Positions 46,064-57,830 are shown, counted from the first letter of the stretch. The stretch: 64,000 nucleotides of DNA from Sorghum bicolor (GCF_000003195.3 NC_012871.2:45068378-45132377); one strand, 5' to 3'. Notes: generated by a model not told the origin, from the letters alone. Numbers and translations are program-made.

Positions 46064-46995
46064 TTGATAAAATTTACCTTGCCGATCAAGGATTGGAGCT
46101 CGGTTTTGTTGGTAGGGGCCACTATTTTATTGATGGCATCAATAGATCTTCGACTAATTTCAATACCCCTCTGATGTACCATGAAACCAAGAAACTGCCC
46201 TGCCGATACACCAAATGCACACTTGTTGGGATTCATCTTCAATCCATGCTTCCTTGTGCACTCTAACACTTTTTGTAAATCAGCAAGATGCTTTGAGAAA
46301 TCTCCAGACTTAACCACCACATCATCAATATAAATCTCTACGAGCTTGCCGATGAACTCATGAAATATAAAATTCATAGCCCTTTGATAAGTAGCACCGG
46401 CATTCTTCAACCCAAAAGTCATGACTATCCATTCAAATAGCCCAACATGACCAGGACACCTGAATGCGGTTTTTGGAATATCCTCCTCCGCCATGAATAT
46501 TTGATTGTAACCTGCATTACCATCCATGAAGCTGATGACCCGATGACCAGCCGCAGCATCAACCAGTAGATCGGCGACAGGCATTGGGTATCCATCCATC
46601 GGCGTAGCTTTATTGAGATTCCTGAAATCAATGCACACCCGAAGCTTCCCGTTCTTCTTGTAAACCGGAACAACATTGGAAATCCATTCGGCATACCGAC
46701 ACTGCCGAATAAACTTAGCTTCAATAAGTTTAGTGATTTCGGCCTTAATATCAGGTAGAATGTTAGGATTACATCGGCGGGCTGGTTGCTGATGTGGTCG
46801 AAATCCAGACTTGATGGGTAACCGATGTTCAACAATTGATCGGTCTAAACCAGGCATCTCTGTATAATCCCAAGCAAAGCAATCTTTATATTCCTCTAAC
46901 AAACTAGTCAATTGTCGCTTACTCTCAGGATCTAATTTAGCACTAATAAAAGTAGGCCTAGGCTTATCACCACTACCTATATCTACTTCTACCAA
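46064..46995 (-). pseudogene. Tat pol, 5' part: reverse transcriptase (split)
   Basis: The RT domain has VYKKNGKLRVCIDFRNLNKA (111-130), the fingers/palm Asp158 in SFMDGNAGYNQ and the catalytic YIDD at 222-225, counted from the Met codon at 46995. It runs open to about residue 311, where the ATCTC duplication and Athila LTR cut it; the frame then resumes at 36613. The frame differs from that of gag-protease, whose stop is at 47052. Confidence 0.9.
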
Positions 46996-47051
46996 ATCAT
47001 CGGCCGATGTGAATCCCTAGCCTAATTTTCCATCATCGGCGAATCTATCCA

Positions 47052-50000
47052 TTAAAAACCGTCGTCAGAACCGACTGCTTGGATCGGTGGAATCTCATAA
47101 TCGGCAACTTTGAGAAAATCTTTCTCCCAAACTTCTCCTGAAATGCACCTGGTCCTTTCGTAAGTATCCGCTTCTGCCGATGCGATAATATAAGAAGAAT
47201 CTCCTGGGACAATCTCAATCTTGTCACCTACCCACTGAACCAAGCACTGATGCATTGTAGATGGGATACAACAATTGGCATGAATCCAATCTCTTCCCAA
47301 TAATAAGTTGTAAGCACCTTTTCCGCTGATCACGAAAAAAGTTGTCGGCAAGGTTTTGCTGCCGATGGTCAACTCTGCACATATCGCCCCCTTGACTGGA
47401 GACACGTTTCCTTCAAAGTCTTTGAGCATCATATCGGTCTTGGTCAAATCTTGATCCCCTTTCCCAAGCTTCCGATATACTGCATACGGCATAATATTAA
47501 TAGCAGCTCCACCATCAACTAGGATCTTGGTCATTGGCTGCCCATCAACCCTTCCTTTGAGGAACAGAGCTTTAAGATGCTGCCTCTCGTCATCGGCAGG
47601 TTTCTCAAAGATAGCCGTCATCGGATCCAGAGCCAACTGAGCTATCTGATCAGAAAATTCCAACTCATCATCACTGGCTGGTGCAAGAAACTCCATCGGC
47701 AACATGAAGACCATGTTGACGCCTGCCGATGGACCTTCCCTCTTAGTGTCTGACGGCTGCCGACTTCCAGAGTTCTCTCCCTTGTTTAGCTCTTCTTGCC
47801 TTTCACGTTGCAATCTCCTTTTCTGTGCCTTGGTTAATCCTCCAGGGCACCATGGAGGAAGTGGCCTTTGCCTTGCCGTCGGGCGTCGGTTCTCCCTTGA
47901 CTCCATATGATGCGTGTTAGCATCCCGATCATAACCGTTGCACTCAGGGCAGTCTCTGACAGTAGGAAGCTTGATATTTTCCTCCCAACAATGGATGAAG
48001 AATGGACAATTCCAATGATCCCTGTGCCGATTCCACTCCTGTCGGCGTCTTTCTTCTTCCCGTCGATAATCTTCCTGCTGGCGCCGATAACGATCTTCCC
48101 GTTGTTGCCATTTTTCTCGAGGCCTTCTATGAGTTATGACGATACCAGATCGAGGAAGCCTTCCTGAGCTAGTTCCTTCCTGGACCAAGCCCTTACTTCT
48201 TGCATCGGCAGTAGTAACTTGATGCTGAGGATCTACCGATGCACTCTTCTCAGCTGTCTCCGATGTTAAGACCTTAGCCTTCCCCTTAGCATCCAACATG
48301 TTTGTCGGGAAAGGATGTTGGTCTATCTTCATCGGCTTCTGGGCTTTGGAACTATCAAACTTGATTCTCCCTGACTCTATAGCCGATTGCAGCTGCTGTC
48401 TGAATACTTTGCACTCGTTGGTGTCATGGGAAGTTGCATTATGCCACTTGCAATATCTCATCCTCTTCAACTCTTCTGCCGATGGGATCACATGGTTAGG
48501 TGACAGTTTGATCTGACCTTCCTGAAGTAGAAAGTCAAATATCCTATCAGCCTTAGCGGTGTCAAAAGCAAACTTCTCTGGTTCCTTCTGCCCAAAAGGA
48601 CAAGACATCGGCTTCTTGTTTTTTACCCACTCTGCCAAACCGATTACTGGTTCTTCATCAGAATCTGAGCTTGTTGCTTCGTCAACAAATGACACTTTCT
48701 TATTCCATGCCCTCTTAGGCTCAAAAGGCTTGATGTCTTGATCAGAAATCCTCTGCACCAAATGACTTAAACTTTCGAACTCCTGAGAGGCATACTTATC
48801 CCTGATATGTGGCAACAAACCCTGGAAAGCCAAATCGGCTAGCTGCCGATCATCCAGAACCAGGCTATAGCATTTGTTCTTGACCTCTCGTATCCTCTGC
48901 ACAAATCCCTCAACCGACTCATCATTACGTTGCCTCAACTTGACCAAGTCGGTGATCTTCTTCTCATGAACCCCCGAGAAGAAGTATTTGTGGAATTGCT
49001 TCTCTAGATCGGCCCAAGTAATTACTGAGTTGGGAGGTAATGATATGAACCAAGTAAAGGCCGATCCAGACAATGATGATGAAAATAGACGAACCCTCAA
49101 TTCGTCCCTGTTACCAGCCTCTCCACATTGAATAATGAACCTGTTGACATGCTCCATGGTTGACGTGTCGTCCTGTCCGGAAAACTTTGTAAAATCCGGT
49201 ACCTTGTACCGATGTGGAAGCGGGATCAAATCATACGCGGGAGGATACGGTGTCCGATAAGAATAAGTGTTGACTTTGGGTTTTATCCCAAATTGTTCCC
49301 TCATTACTTCAGCAATCTTATCGGCCCAATATGCATCGGCATCTTGCCGATGAGGCGGCTGCGGATCTGGCACTTGGTGGCGAACCTCCACGTGTCTGTT
49401 CAGGACGTGATCTACACGGAACATCGTATTGATCACCTGTCCTCCAATCTGCGGACCACCAAACTGCTGTCCACCGATTGGCTGTCCTCCGAGTTGTTGT
49501 CCAAAATTCATTGGCTGGTTGGGAATCCCCTGACCTTGGAACCCGGGATAGACCTGCCCTTGCTGGAACCCTGTAGTCTGGTAACTCTGCTGGGGCGATT
49601 GTGGAAAGGCTTGCTGTCCAAGCCATCCATTATTAGCGTTCATCGGCATAGGTGCTGCCGATGATTGGTAATTGGGTACCGTCGTTGAATTGACATACCC
49701 CGACTGGGCCATAGGCCTCTGTTGCATCAGCATTGACTCTGCCGATGCGTTGGGCATCTGGAACATTGAATCTTGAGGATTTCCAGTGTGAGGCCTTGCA
49801 GTAGTAGTTGTGGTATACCGAGGACTCTGGTTCACCGGCGCATTGGGAGGTGCCGATGTCATAGGAGTTTTGCCCCTCATGTCAGTTATTTGTGATGTTC
49901 CCGGCGTCAACTCTGGAGGCATACCGTAACCCCACCAGTTGGGAGGAAGAGTCAACCCTGACATTGCCGATGCCAACATATCTGTTGTCAGTTTATGCTG

Positions 50001-50492
50001 CCCAACTGAAATTTGTGGGTTGGTTGCCATCGGCATAGATAGTGCACCAGTAGTCCCCGATGTACTTGGAGGGACGGCAGATTGTGCACTTCCATTCGTC
50101 AAGGCAGCCGATGGAGCCGTGACCTCTGGTGCCGTTGGCTGATGATGGGAGGGGCCCACATAATCTGGTGGGATTTGTCCTTCCTTGAAAGTTCTTGCCA
50201 CGGCATTGAAAACCGTATTAGACAGTACACCAGCTTGGTTAATCAACGCTCGATTGATGGCATTGTCAACCATATCTTGAAGCTTGCCAGGATTGGCGTC
50301 AAAGGTAACCTGCCGTGGTGCCGGCAGTGCATCTTTCTGGACCACTTCGCCGCTCCTGTTTATGGTGAAAGACCTCAGGCATTGCTGTTTGAACTCTTCC
50401 ATGGCTTGGGCAATAGCTTGCTTCTGCTCATCCTTGAGGTTGGCCTCCGTCACGAGGATGACGTTCTCTTGATCGAGGTCAGAGATCGACAT
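47052..50492 (-). CDS. Tat gag-protease polyprotein
   Basis: Start chosen at ATG 50492 (MSISDLDQENV), 48 nt inside the 5' LTR edge; the frame stays open upstream into the LTR. 1146 aa. An N-terminal helical part precedes a Pro/Ser/Gln/Gly-rich linker (about 120-360, with GQQ/GGQ repeats). The Ty3 gag core lies about 425-575 (FTWFISLPPNSVITWADLEK, then QRNDESVEGFVQRIR). Next come CKWHNATSHDTNEC and CPFFIHCWEEN...CPEC cysteine/histidine clusters, Arg-rich stretches, and near residue 1000 the retropepsin motif LVDGGAAINIMPYAVYR. It forms particles and matures them in the retrotransposon cycle. No internal stop, so it is apparently intact. Confidence 0.88.
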   Translation of the reverse strand: MSISDLDQENVILVTEANLKDEQKQAIAQAMEEFKQQCLRSFTINRSGEVVQKDALPAPRQVTFDANPGKLQDMVDNAINRALINQAGVLSNTVFNAVARTFKEGQIPPDYVGPSHHQPTAPEVTAPSAALTNGSAQSAVPPSTSGTTGALSMPMATNPQISVGQHKLTTDMLASAMSGLTLPPNWWGYGMPPELTPGTSQITDMRGKTPMTSAPPNAPVNQSPRYTTTTTARPHTGNPQDSMFQMPNASAESMLMQQRPMAQSGYVNSTTVPNYQSSAAPMPMNANNGWLGQQAFPQSPQQSYQTTGFQQGQVYPGFQGQGIPNQPMNFGQQLGGQPIGGQQFGGPQIGGQVINTMFRVDHVLNRHVEVRHQVPDPQPPHRQDADAYWADKIAEVMREQFGIKPKVNTYSYRTPYPPAYDLIPLPHRYKVPDFTKFSGQDDTSTMEHVNRFIIQCGEAGNRDELRVRLFSSSLSGSAFTWFISLPPNSVITWADLEKQFHKYFFSGVHEKKITDLVKLRQRNDESVEGFVQRIREVKNKCYSLVLDDRQLADLAFQGLLPHIRDKYASQEFESLSHLVQRISDQDIKPFEPKRAWNKKVSFVDEATSSDSDEEPVIGLAEWVKNKKPMSCPFGQKEPEKFAFDTAKADRIFDFLLQEGQIKLSPNHVIPSAEELKRMRYCKWHNATSHDTNECKVFRQQLQSAIESGRIKFDSSKAQKPMKIDQHPFPTNMLDAKGKAKVLTSETAEKSASVDPQHQVTTADARSKGLVQEGTSSGRLPRSGIVITHRRPREKWQQREDRYRRQQEDYRREEERRRQEWNRHRDHWNCPFFIHCWEENIKLPTVRDCPECNGYDRDANTHHMESRENRRPTARQRPLPPWCPGGLTKAQKRRLQRERQEELNKGENSGSRQPSDTKREGPSAGVNMVFMLPMEFLAPASDDELEFSDQIAQLALDPMTAIFEKPADDERQHLKALFLKGRVDGQPMTKILVDGGAAINIMPYAVYRKLGKGDQDLTKTDMMLKDFEGNVSPVKGAICAELTIGSKTLPTTFFVISGKGAYNLLLGRDWIHANCCIPSTMHQCLVQWVGDKIEIVPGDSSYIIASAEADTYERTRCISGEVWEKDFLKVADYEIPPIQAVGSDDGF

Positions 50493-50539
50493 GTTGATCT
50501 TGATCTTGAATCTTGTCCCACCGGGCGTGCCAAAAGATG

Positions 50540-51231
50540 TGTTGATGCAAAACTGGTCTGCAAACACAAAGGGCTAATACCTGATTCAAACGTTAAGGCG
50601 TGCCAGCCGATTTGACCTTGCTATCGGCAAAGGTGATAACTCGAATACTTTAGTCCTGACAACAGCGATGCGCCCGGATGTCACGGCTAAGAGGTACTCA
50701 CGCGGAACTTGAGAACACGCCGAGCTTAAGTCGACGAATTCCTAAGAACTCGTAACAAAAGGAAAAAGTATGACGAAGTCGTCGAAAAGTAAATGCTGGA
50801 ATATGAGTAAAAACGTGTGTTTGATTTTTTGATTGATTATTACAAGGCCCTAGGGTCTATATTTATATCCTGCTCAAAGAGCTACAACCAGACACGATTA
50901 GAATTCGAATTCCAAATTACACGGAATCCGTATACAAAACGATGCAAATAATTAAGGAAATAACAAAATTATCCCTCGTGACAAACCGAAACTCCTCCAC
51001 ATAACGACCGGCAGTTTCCAGACTCCTCCTTTGCATCATCGGCAGATCCTTTGCCATAGTCATCGGCAGACTTTCTTATCTAGCCATCGGCACCATATTA
51101 CTGCCTGTGGACTTAGTCACATTCAACTTCTCCCTCATCGGCAACCATCCTCATCGGCAACCCGCTTTGTAAACATCGTACTGCCACCTTATTCTGCCAT
51201 CCTAGACACGTGCCCAAAAACGGTGTCAACA
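50540..51231 (-). repeat. Tat element 5' LTR
   Basis: Same length as 29587-30278, with 3 substitutions seen. Minus-strand TATAAATA at 50867-50860. Transcription of the element runs leftward from here. Confidence 0.93.
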
Positions 51232-52110
51232 GGATCGGATACGAACGGATATCGCTGATATCGTATTTGTTTTCATATTATACTCGGATTCGGATTCGGA
51301 CACGAATAGCGTCCGGATATAAATACGAATACGGTTTGTCTCGGTTACGGATGCGAATAATGAGTTTCGAATACGGTATAAATCAGATTCGGAGAATGTC
51401 GAATACAAATATCTACTCGGATATTTAGTAAAAGCAATATATATACATATCATAGGTGCGCAAACCATTACACTACTATATGAGTCCATAATCCCGCTAG
51501 ATTAACAAACAAATGATTAAAAGTCAATAACTCATATCTGTATATCGTGGATGCAAAACATAAATGGATTAAGACTTTAAGAGTGGGTCACCATACCTTC
51601 GACTCTCCAAGCTAGTATAGTAGCTAGCTAGCTAGCAATAGCAAGCACGCTCAGCAAGTCAGCAATCAGCACTTTATCCATGGGCCAGCGGCCAGGAAGC
51701 AAGCAAGACGAGAAATTTTAGTGGCGGCTAACTTCAAGCTAGCAAGGCATAGGCAAGCAAGCACATTCGGGCATTCAGCATCAGCACTTCAACCACTGGC
51801 CGACGGCCAGCAAGCAGCAAGACGAGAAATGGCGCTCGCGGCTAACTTCAAGCTAGCAAGGCAAGCAATATGGATAGTATCCGTAATTAGTAGGTCGGAT
51901 GTATCCGAATATTTTTTCGGATTATCCGGTATCCACGGATATTAACGATATTGTATTCGTATCCGTTATCCGCTTTAGATATCCGTTTTACTATCCGTAT
52001 CCACAAAAAATTGCGGATATCCGTATAACTATCCAAATTAGTGTTCATATTTGTTCGGTCGAACGGACGGACGAATAAATATCCGTATCACTTTCATCCC
52101 TACTTAGGAT

Positions 52111-55026
52111 GCTCCGGGGCTTGCCTTTCACGAACGAGGCTGGCTCGTGATTCGGGCACTCAACTTCCTCTTCGGGCTCCTCGAGTCCGGCTTGCTGGAC
52201 CTCCGCTCCGGGTTGCCCTCCTGGCCTTCGGGGTTCACTTGAAGCTCGAAAGAGGCTATCACGTCCGATGCACCTATTGCATGCTCGATGAATAAGAAGG
52301 TATGCATATTAAAGAATGAATGCTTGATAACATAATTAGACTCACTGGACACTCATTTACGGAATAACTGTTATAACAAGTTCACACAAGATGATAAGTT
52401 AACTTATCCAAAACCTACCAAGTTAAACTATAAACAGCAAGCATCACCTAACAGAATCCGCTCAGAAAACAGGTCATAACTATTGCTAAAAAGATCCAAC
52501 AAACATAAATGAGGACATTCTAGAAAGCTTATGAAATTGTCGACAAATCATCTTTAAACATCACAGCAAGATTCATAGGTTAAACAAGTCATTTAAACAA
52601 AGTTCCAGGTTCTGTCCCAGAAAAAACAGAAAGCACCTATTTCTGAACCTAACTTGGAAAAGCCATAACTTCAAAATTACTGAACCAAATGATCCCAAAT
52701 TTAAACCACAGCTAGTCCATAAAGTTTACAACAACTTTGATTTAGACAAGTCTTCCAGAAAACCAAGTTATTAATAAGCAAAGATTGAATTACTTCCTTG
52801 CTGTCCAGAACAGCTTTTAACCCTTTAATTAATTACTTGATGACATAGCCAAAGTATAAACAGTGTCAACCACATGGCTTATCAGCACAAACACATCATA
52901 AGACAACCAGAACATCATATGATAACCCCTAAACACTTAATAATAAGACATTTATTAATTTAATTCTATAAAGGAGCATAATTACAAGATACTAGCAAAA
53001 GTGCTCAGAAAAATCTACAAAAATTACAGAAGCACAAGCATAGCATCTTGACATCACCATAAAATTTTCAGGGCAATTGCACATGCCAAAATTAAGATAA
53101 GCATTTAACATGTGACAAGGTACTTATTTCACAAATTAAGAAACATGGCTTATATAGTGTCAAACAACAGATTTCAGATTATTTACATGCTATCAATACT
53201 ATAAGCAAGTTTGACACCAGAGTAGAGCACCAGCATAAGCACCAATTATTTGCTGTGATTTAAATAAGAAAACAAGCCATAGAACTAACATAAATTACAT
53301 ATCACAGATATAGTACTCCAAAAATCATGAAATATTTATCATAGCATTCTCATGTCACTTAGAGCCTAGCATAAAAATTTCATAGCGAGATGAGCAGGAT
53401 ATCAAGAGATATGGATTTACTCAAGAATAACAAGATTAAATCTTAATAATTATTTTTTCCCCGAAAACATGGTTCATTTTATATTTTTAATAAACACTAG
53501 CTATCTCAAAGAATCTCACAAAATTGGTTTCACAATTTTTGGATCTCAGAAACAGAAGATATGATTTTTGCAAGAAAGCCAAAAACCTAGATTTGAATAA
53601 AAGAAAAGGAGGGAAACGATGTGTCACTGACAGCGGGTCCTGCATGTCAGGGTCGTCTTCCCCACAGCCGAGGCGACTCTCGCCGGCGATTTCTCCGCGA
53701 CGGCGAGGTTCCCGGCCAAACCAAGGGCACCAACGTGATCCCCAGACCTATGCGAACTGATTGACCCCCTTTTCCCCGCGGCGGAGCCACCGGAAATGGC
53801 TCGCCGTCAATCATGGCGGCTCGGCGGAGGTGCTGGGCGTTACGCTGGAGCTCTCAGGCCGGTAGAGCGCGACCTAGGGTTTCCTACAGCACCAGCGGAC
53901 TACGGCGAAGCTTCCTAGGTAGGCAACTTGGCTTGAAACAGTGTGGAATGAGCAGGCTACGAGAGGGCCCAACTCCGGCGGAAACACGGCGGTGCTGCGC
54001 GTCGTGTCCGGCGACGGTGAGCACGGTGGAGAGTGGAGAGCGGTTCACGGCGGAGCTGTGAGCGAGTTTTGGTGAGCAGTGGCATAGTGACGAGCGCGAT
54101 TGAGCTCGCCGGAGTGAGCTCGCGACGGTGAGCTCACTGCGGCCGCGTTTCTAGCGAGAGAGGGCGAGGCAGAAGGGAATGGACACGTCCACTTCGCCCG
54201 GGGTGTCGCCGTGGAGGTCATGCGCGCGCTGGGAGCTGACGAGCGGGGCCAGGAGCGGCATACGGGCGCCAAATGTCGCCGAGGTTCTATCGCCGGTCGG
54301 CCACGTCGATGAGCTCGGCCTCGATTCAGTTAAGGTGATGACTGTCTCACACAGCTACTTTGACGGTGATTAACTCCCAAACCAAAGCGAGTTAGGAGAT
54401 GGTGTAGTTGCCAAAGTTGAAGTACTAACTGAGTTCTACAACATTGTCAACTAGAGCAAGAGCCAGATCGGCCTAGATTGAGATATATAAAGTTTTCAAA
54501 ACCGATCAAGCAAACTGTTGCGTCCCCAGACTTAGAAAATATTTCTAAGTGTTGAAAACAGCCCCAAATCTGCCTTGTGGGTCACTTTTTAACTAGATGT
54601 GATCATTTTCATGAGATGGCCATAAAACAACTTTAGTTCCTTATAAAATTTGCTACAACTTTTCTGTAAAAAGTTTTGACATGCAAACAATTTATGAAAC
54701 ACTTTTTAAAAGCCTAAGCAAAATAAGTTTCTAGGGCCTATTTGTGTAAGTATGACTTAAGTGATTATTTTGGAGAAGTGATCAACATGAACATTGTTCC
54801 TAAGGTTGAGTTAAGCATAGATAAGCTAATTACCAAGGCTTAACACACAAGCATGAGCATGGTTCATACAAACATAAGCATAGGAAGCATGATAAAACAA
54901 GTTAAGGGCACACTTAAGCATAAAATGACATGGCTCAAGGTAGATGATGATCATGATATGCTTGAGTAGATGATGATGCTCATGTTATGCATGTGATTTA
55001 TGCAACCATAACACTGAGGTGTTACA
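52111..55026 (-). repeat. Chromovirus 3' LTR, proximal part
   Basis: Continues the LTR interrupted at 29568. Mostly AT-rich (52300-53580), then a GC-rich island (53600-54300), then AT-rich to the boundary TGTAACACC at 55026. No gene is supported; short GC-rich ORFs on both strands overlap each other. Confidence 0.6.
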
Positions 55027-57830
55027 GCCCTCCCCCCTTACAAAAATCTCGTCCCGAGATTTGAAGGCTTACTGATTTTCGAAGAATGTTTTGTAAACTT
55101 CTTTTAAATAATCCTCCGTTTCCCAAGTGGCATCTTCCTCCCCGTGGTTACTCCACAATACCTTGTAGAACTTAACCACACGATTACGAGTCACCCGTTC
55201 CTTGCGGTCAAGAACCGCTATAGGTTTTTCTTCATACGCCAAGTCAGATTTCAACTTGACATCCCGAACTTCTACTCATTCCTCCGGAACACGAAGGCAC
55301 TTCTTCAATTGTGATACGTGGAAGACAGGAAAAATAGCTCGAAGCTCAACTGGTAGTTGAACTTTATATGCTACGTTTCCTTTCCTTTCGAGAATCTGAT
55401 AAGATCCCACATAACGAGGTGCAAACTTTCGCTTGACTCCGAACCTTTGTACGCCCTTCATCGGAGACACCTTGATATACACATGGTCACCGACTGCAAA
55501 CTCAATCGGCTTCCTTCTCTTGTCAACATAACTTTTCTGACAAGCTTGAGCAGCTTCTAGATGTTGCTGGATGGTACGGACTTGCTGCTCCGCTTCGTTC
55601 ACGAATGTTGACACTTGCTAACACCACTTGAATACTAGGTTGTCATCCCCAGCATGGCACTAGAGTACTATGGTATTTATACGCACACAGATAATCCGCA
55701 AGCGCACGGATACCGATGTAGCTTTTACCCAGTTAAAGGTTTTATCGTATCCACAGGGAAACGGGAGAACCAACTACGCTCTAACTTAACCAAGATAGAT
55801 AGATAAGTGTAAATAGGAAAGATGGTAGAATTGAATGAGAACAATATTAAAGTTAAGATAACAATAGGTGATAATATGGGAATAGAGAGTAGAGCAATCT
55901 AGTATATGGGCGATGGTAGCAGAATAGAGAGGATAACTATGGTTTCTCTACTTCAAAGGGGTATGTCTATGTCTGGGACGAACCACGTGATAAGATTACA
56001 CCACAAAGGATGCTTATCCATAGGCCGATAAACCTTACCCGTCCCGCTAACGAGAGGTGGACTACAGAGGACCAACGTAACTGTCACCTACGCGGCCTAC
56101 CACACGATCCAGCTAGACAGGGGATATCCACAAGTAATCTAGGTCTAAGCACCACGCATACACCTATACTACAACTCTAACCTATAGGGTCCTATAGATT
56201 AGAAGTACTCAAAAGAGTTGTGAACCAGAACATACATGATTAGTAATTGCATAATGAATTAGAAGTAGATTACCAGAGTCATCCCATGAGCAAGCTTGAT
56301 TAGAGCTTGATCATGGCGAAGTACAACCGGAGGAAGAACCGACAGGCCGGCCTCTCCTCTAATCCTCCTTCGCTCTCCATCTCGCTACTATCTAGATCTA
56401 CTCTAGTTTAGAGAAGAGAGGAGAGCTCTCATCTCTAAACCCTAGCTTTTGCTCTGTCTATGAATAATGAATAATGATCAAGGGGTGCCTCCTCCAGGGG
56501 CCAGGGGGTCTGGTTATATAGTCCCCTCAAGTGAACCTGGGCCGTCGGATCAAACCGACATTGATTGAACGGTTATTCTTGATCCTTTAGGTCGGTGGAG
56601 CATAATCCGCGAGGTTGAACGTGATTGGCCACTGTAGCAGGGCGGGCGCCCAAGGGGGGAGGGCGGGCGCCCTGCCCCCGAGCCCGCTCGGCCTCCCGTT
56701 CGTTCCCGTGGCTTCTGGAGTCTTCTAGATGGTAGAAAATTGCACGGCACGTTAATATCTCTACGTAAACCCGACGTGTGGGCCTTTCCTCCGTATTTCC
56801 TGATAACCCCCTACAGAAATAGACAAACACCAAAACTCGTGGAATTTTGTCAGATAAAACCCTAAGTTTAGATGTTGGTTGTATTTGGATCCTTTTCTTT
56901 GTTTATTTACTGATTATATTTGGTACTTAAGGACCGTCAACAACGAAATCGATGCCATAATACCTTCGCTCCCCGGATTCTACCCAATTCAACGGGGTTC
57001 GACACTTTCAACCATACAAGGCTTCAAATGGAGCCATCTTGATACTCTCCTGATAACTATTGTTGTAAGAGAACTCAGCTAACGGCAACCACTTAACCTA
57101 AGAACCCTTTGAAGAGAGAGCACATGCCCTCAACATGTCTTCTAGGATTTGGTTGACCCGTTCAGTTTGGCCGGCCGTTTGGGGATGATAAGCAGAACTA
57201 CGCACCAAGTGAGTACCAACCTGCTCATGAAGACACTCCCCAAAACGGGCAGTGAACTGTGGTCCACGATCTGATATGATAGTTCGAGGCACACCATACT
57301 GACGAACAATGTGCTCGAAGTACAACTCCGCATATTCATGTGGACGATAGTCAGTTCGAACTGGAATAAAACGAGCAACCTTGGTCAAACGGTCTACAAT
57401 CACCCAGATAGAGTCGTAACCCTTAACAGAAGTTGGAAGTCCAACGATGAAATCCATGCTGACTTCTTCCCATTTCCAACCAGGAATTGACAAGGGTTGA
57501 AGTAAGCCGGTTTTCATGTGAACGGCCTTCACACGACAACAGTTGTCACAACGAGCGACAAAAGCAGCAAATCTCCTTTTTTATCTTTGTCCACCAAAAC
57601 AAAGGTTTCAGATCCTAATACATCTTACTACTACCAGGATGGATAGACAACTTGGATGAATGAGCCTCAGATAAGATCTGATTTCACAGCTCGCGGTCTT
57701 TTGGGACCACAAATCGATCCTTGAACCAAAGGATTCCGTTTTCATCGACCCGAAAGTGTTTGGTTTCTTCTTCTTTCATTTTCCTTTTTACATGGTGGAT
57801 GCCTACATCTGTTTCGGAGCTGACCTATTA
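55027..57830 (-). pseudogene. Chromovirus integrase and chromodomain remnant
   Basis: On the minus strand, integrase core at 57532-57098 has Asp in MDFIVGLP, Asp in ISDRGPQF and Glu in QTERVNQILEDML. It continues to about 56948 and, after a 1.3 kb solo LTR, resumes at 55600 (EQQVRTIQQHLEAAQ) with the integrase C-terminal region. A TGA near 55276 breaks the frame before the chromodomain (VLWSNHGEEDATWE, 55069-55254). Upstream of 57540 only frameshifted zinc-domain and spacer sequence is left; the element is truncated near 57830. Lineage: chromovirus, probably Tekay-like. Confidence 0.85.
55606..56942 (-). mobile_element. Solo LTR (1337 bp) inside chromovirus integrase
   Basis: TGTTGAC...GTCAACA termini flanked by ACGAA on both sides (55601-55605, 56943-56947). 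Read on the minus strand it starts TGTTGACGGTCCTTAAG, like the Athila-type LTR start, and has a TATATAA box at 56520-56514. No internal domain, so unequal or intra-element recombination probably left a solo LTR. Exact family not assigned. Confidence 0.75.

Larger units (their letters stand above)
29587..51231 (-). mobile_element. Tat-lineage Ty3/gypsy retrotransposon with antisense PMD gene
   Basis: Two 692 bp LTRs (29587-30278, 50540-51231) bound the element, flanked by GGATC on both sides (29582-29586, 51232-51236). On the minus strand the order is gag-protease (50492-47052), RT, RNase H, second archaeal-type RNase H, integrase (46995-34369). The second RNase H and a long 3' region with an extra ORF are hallmarks of the Tat lineage. 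The purine tract ACTGGGGGGCATG precedes the 3' LTR and a TTTGGCACGCCCGGTGGG-type primer site follows the 5' LTR. Between pol and the 3' LTR is a spliced gene on the opposite strand. The pol is broken by the Athila-type element at 36614-46058; without that insertion the element is about 12.2 kb. I saw 3 LTR differences by eye, so it is young. Confidence 0.92.
29569..52102. mobile_element. hAT-like non-autonomous element, host of the Tat element
   Basis: Left end TAGGGATGAAAATGGATC (29569) and right end CACTTTCATCCCTA (52102) are inverted repeats, flanked on both sides by the 8 bp CTTAGGAT (29561-29568 and 52103-52110), the hAT duplication length. Its own sequence is only 29569-29586 plus 51237-52102 (about 880 bp), full of GGATAT/ATATCC repeats; there is no transposase. 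At 51610-51870 two roughly 100 bp copies of a segment with CTTCAAGCTAGCAAGGCA and GGCCAGCAAGC-like blocks lie in tandem. The rest of the span is the Tat retrotransposon inserted in it. Confidence 0.85.
28131..55026 (-). repeat. Chromovirus 3' LTR, split by nested elements
   Basis: On the minus strand the LTR begins TGTAACACCTCAGTG at 55026, directly after the purine tract AAGGGGGGAGGGC, and I place its end at 28131 (...GGTTCTGTGGCA). Excluding the hAT-like insertion and everything nested in it (29569-52110), it is about 4.4 kb, a size usual for Tekay-like chromoviruses. The right boundary is firm; the left boundary is inferred from the TG/CA rule. A GC-rich island (53600-54300) lies in it. 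The matching 5' LTR is not present in the window. Confidence 0.6.

Noticed and set aside
53600..54373. GC-rich ORFs suggesting a gene in the chromovirus LTR
   Set aside because: Short overlapping ORFs on both strands without domains; GC-rich islands are usual in such LTRs.
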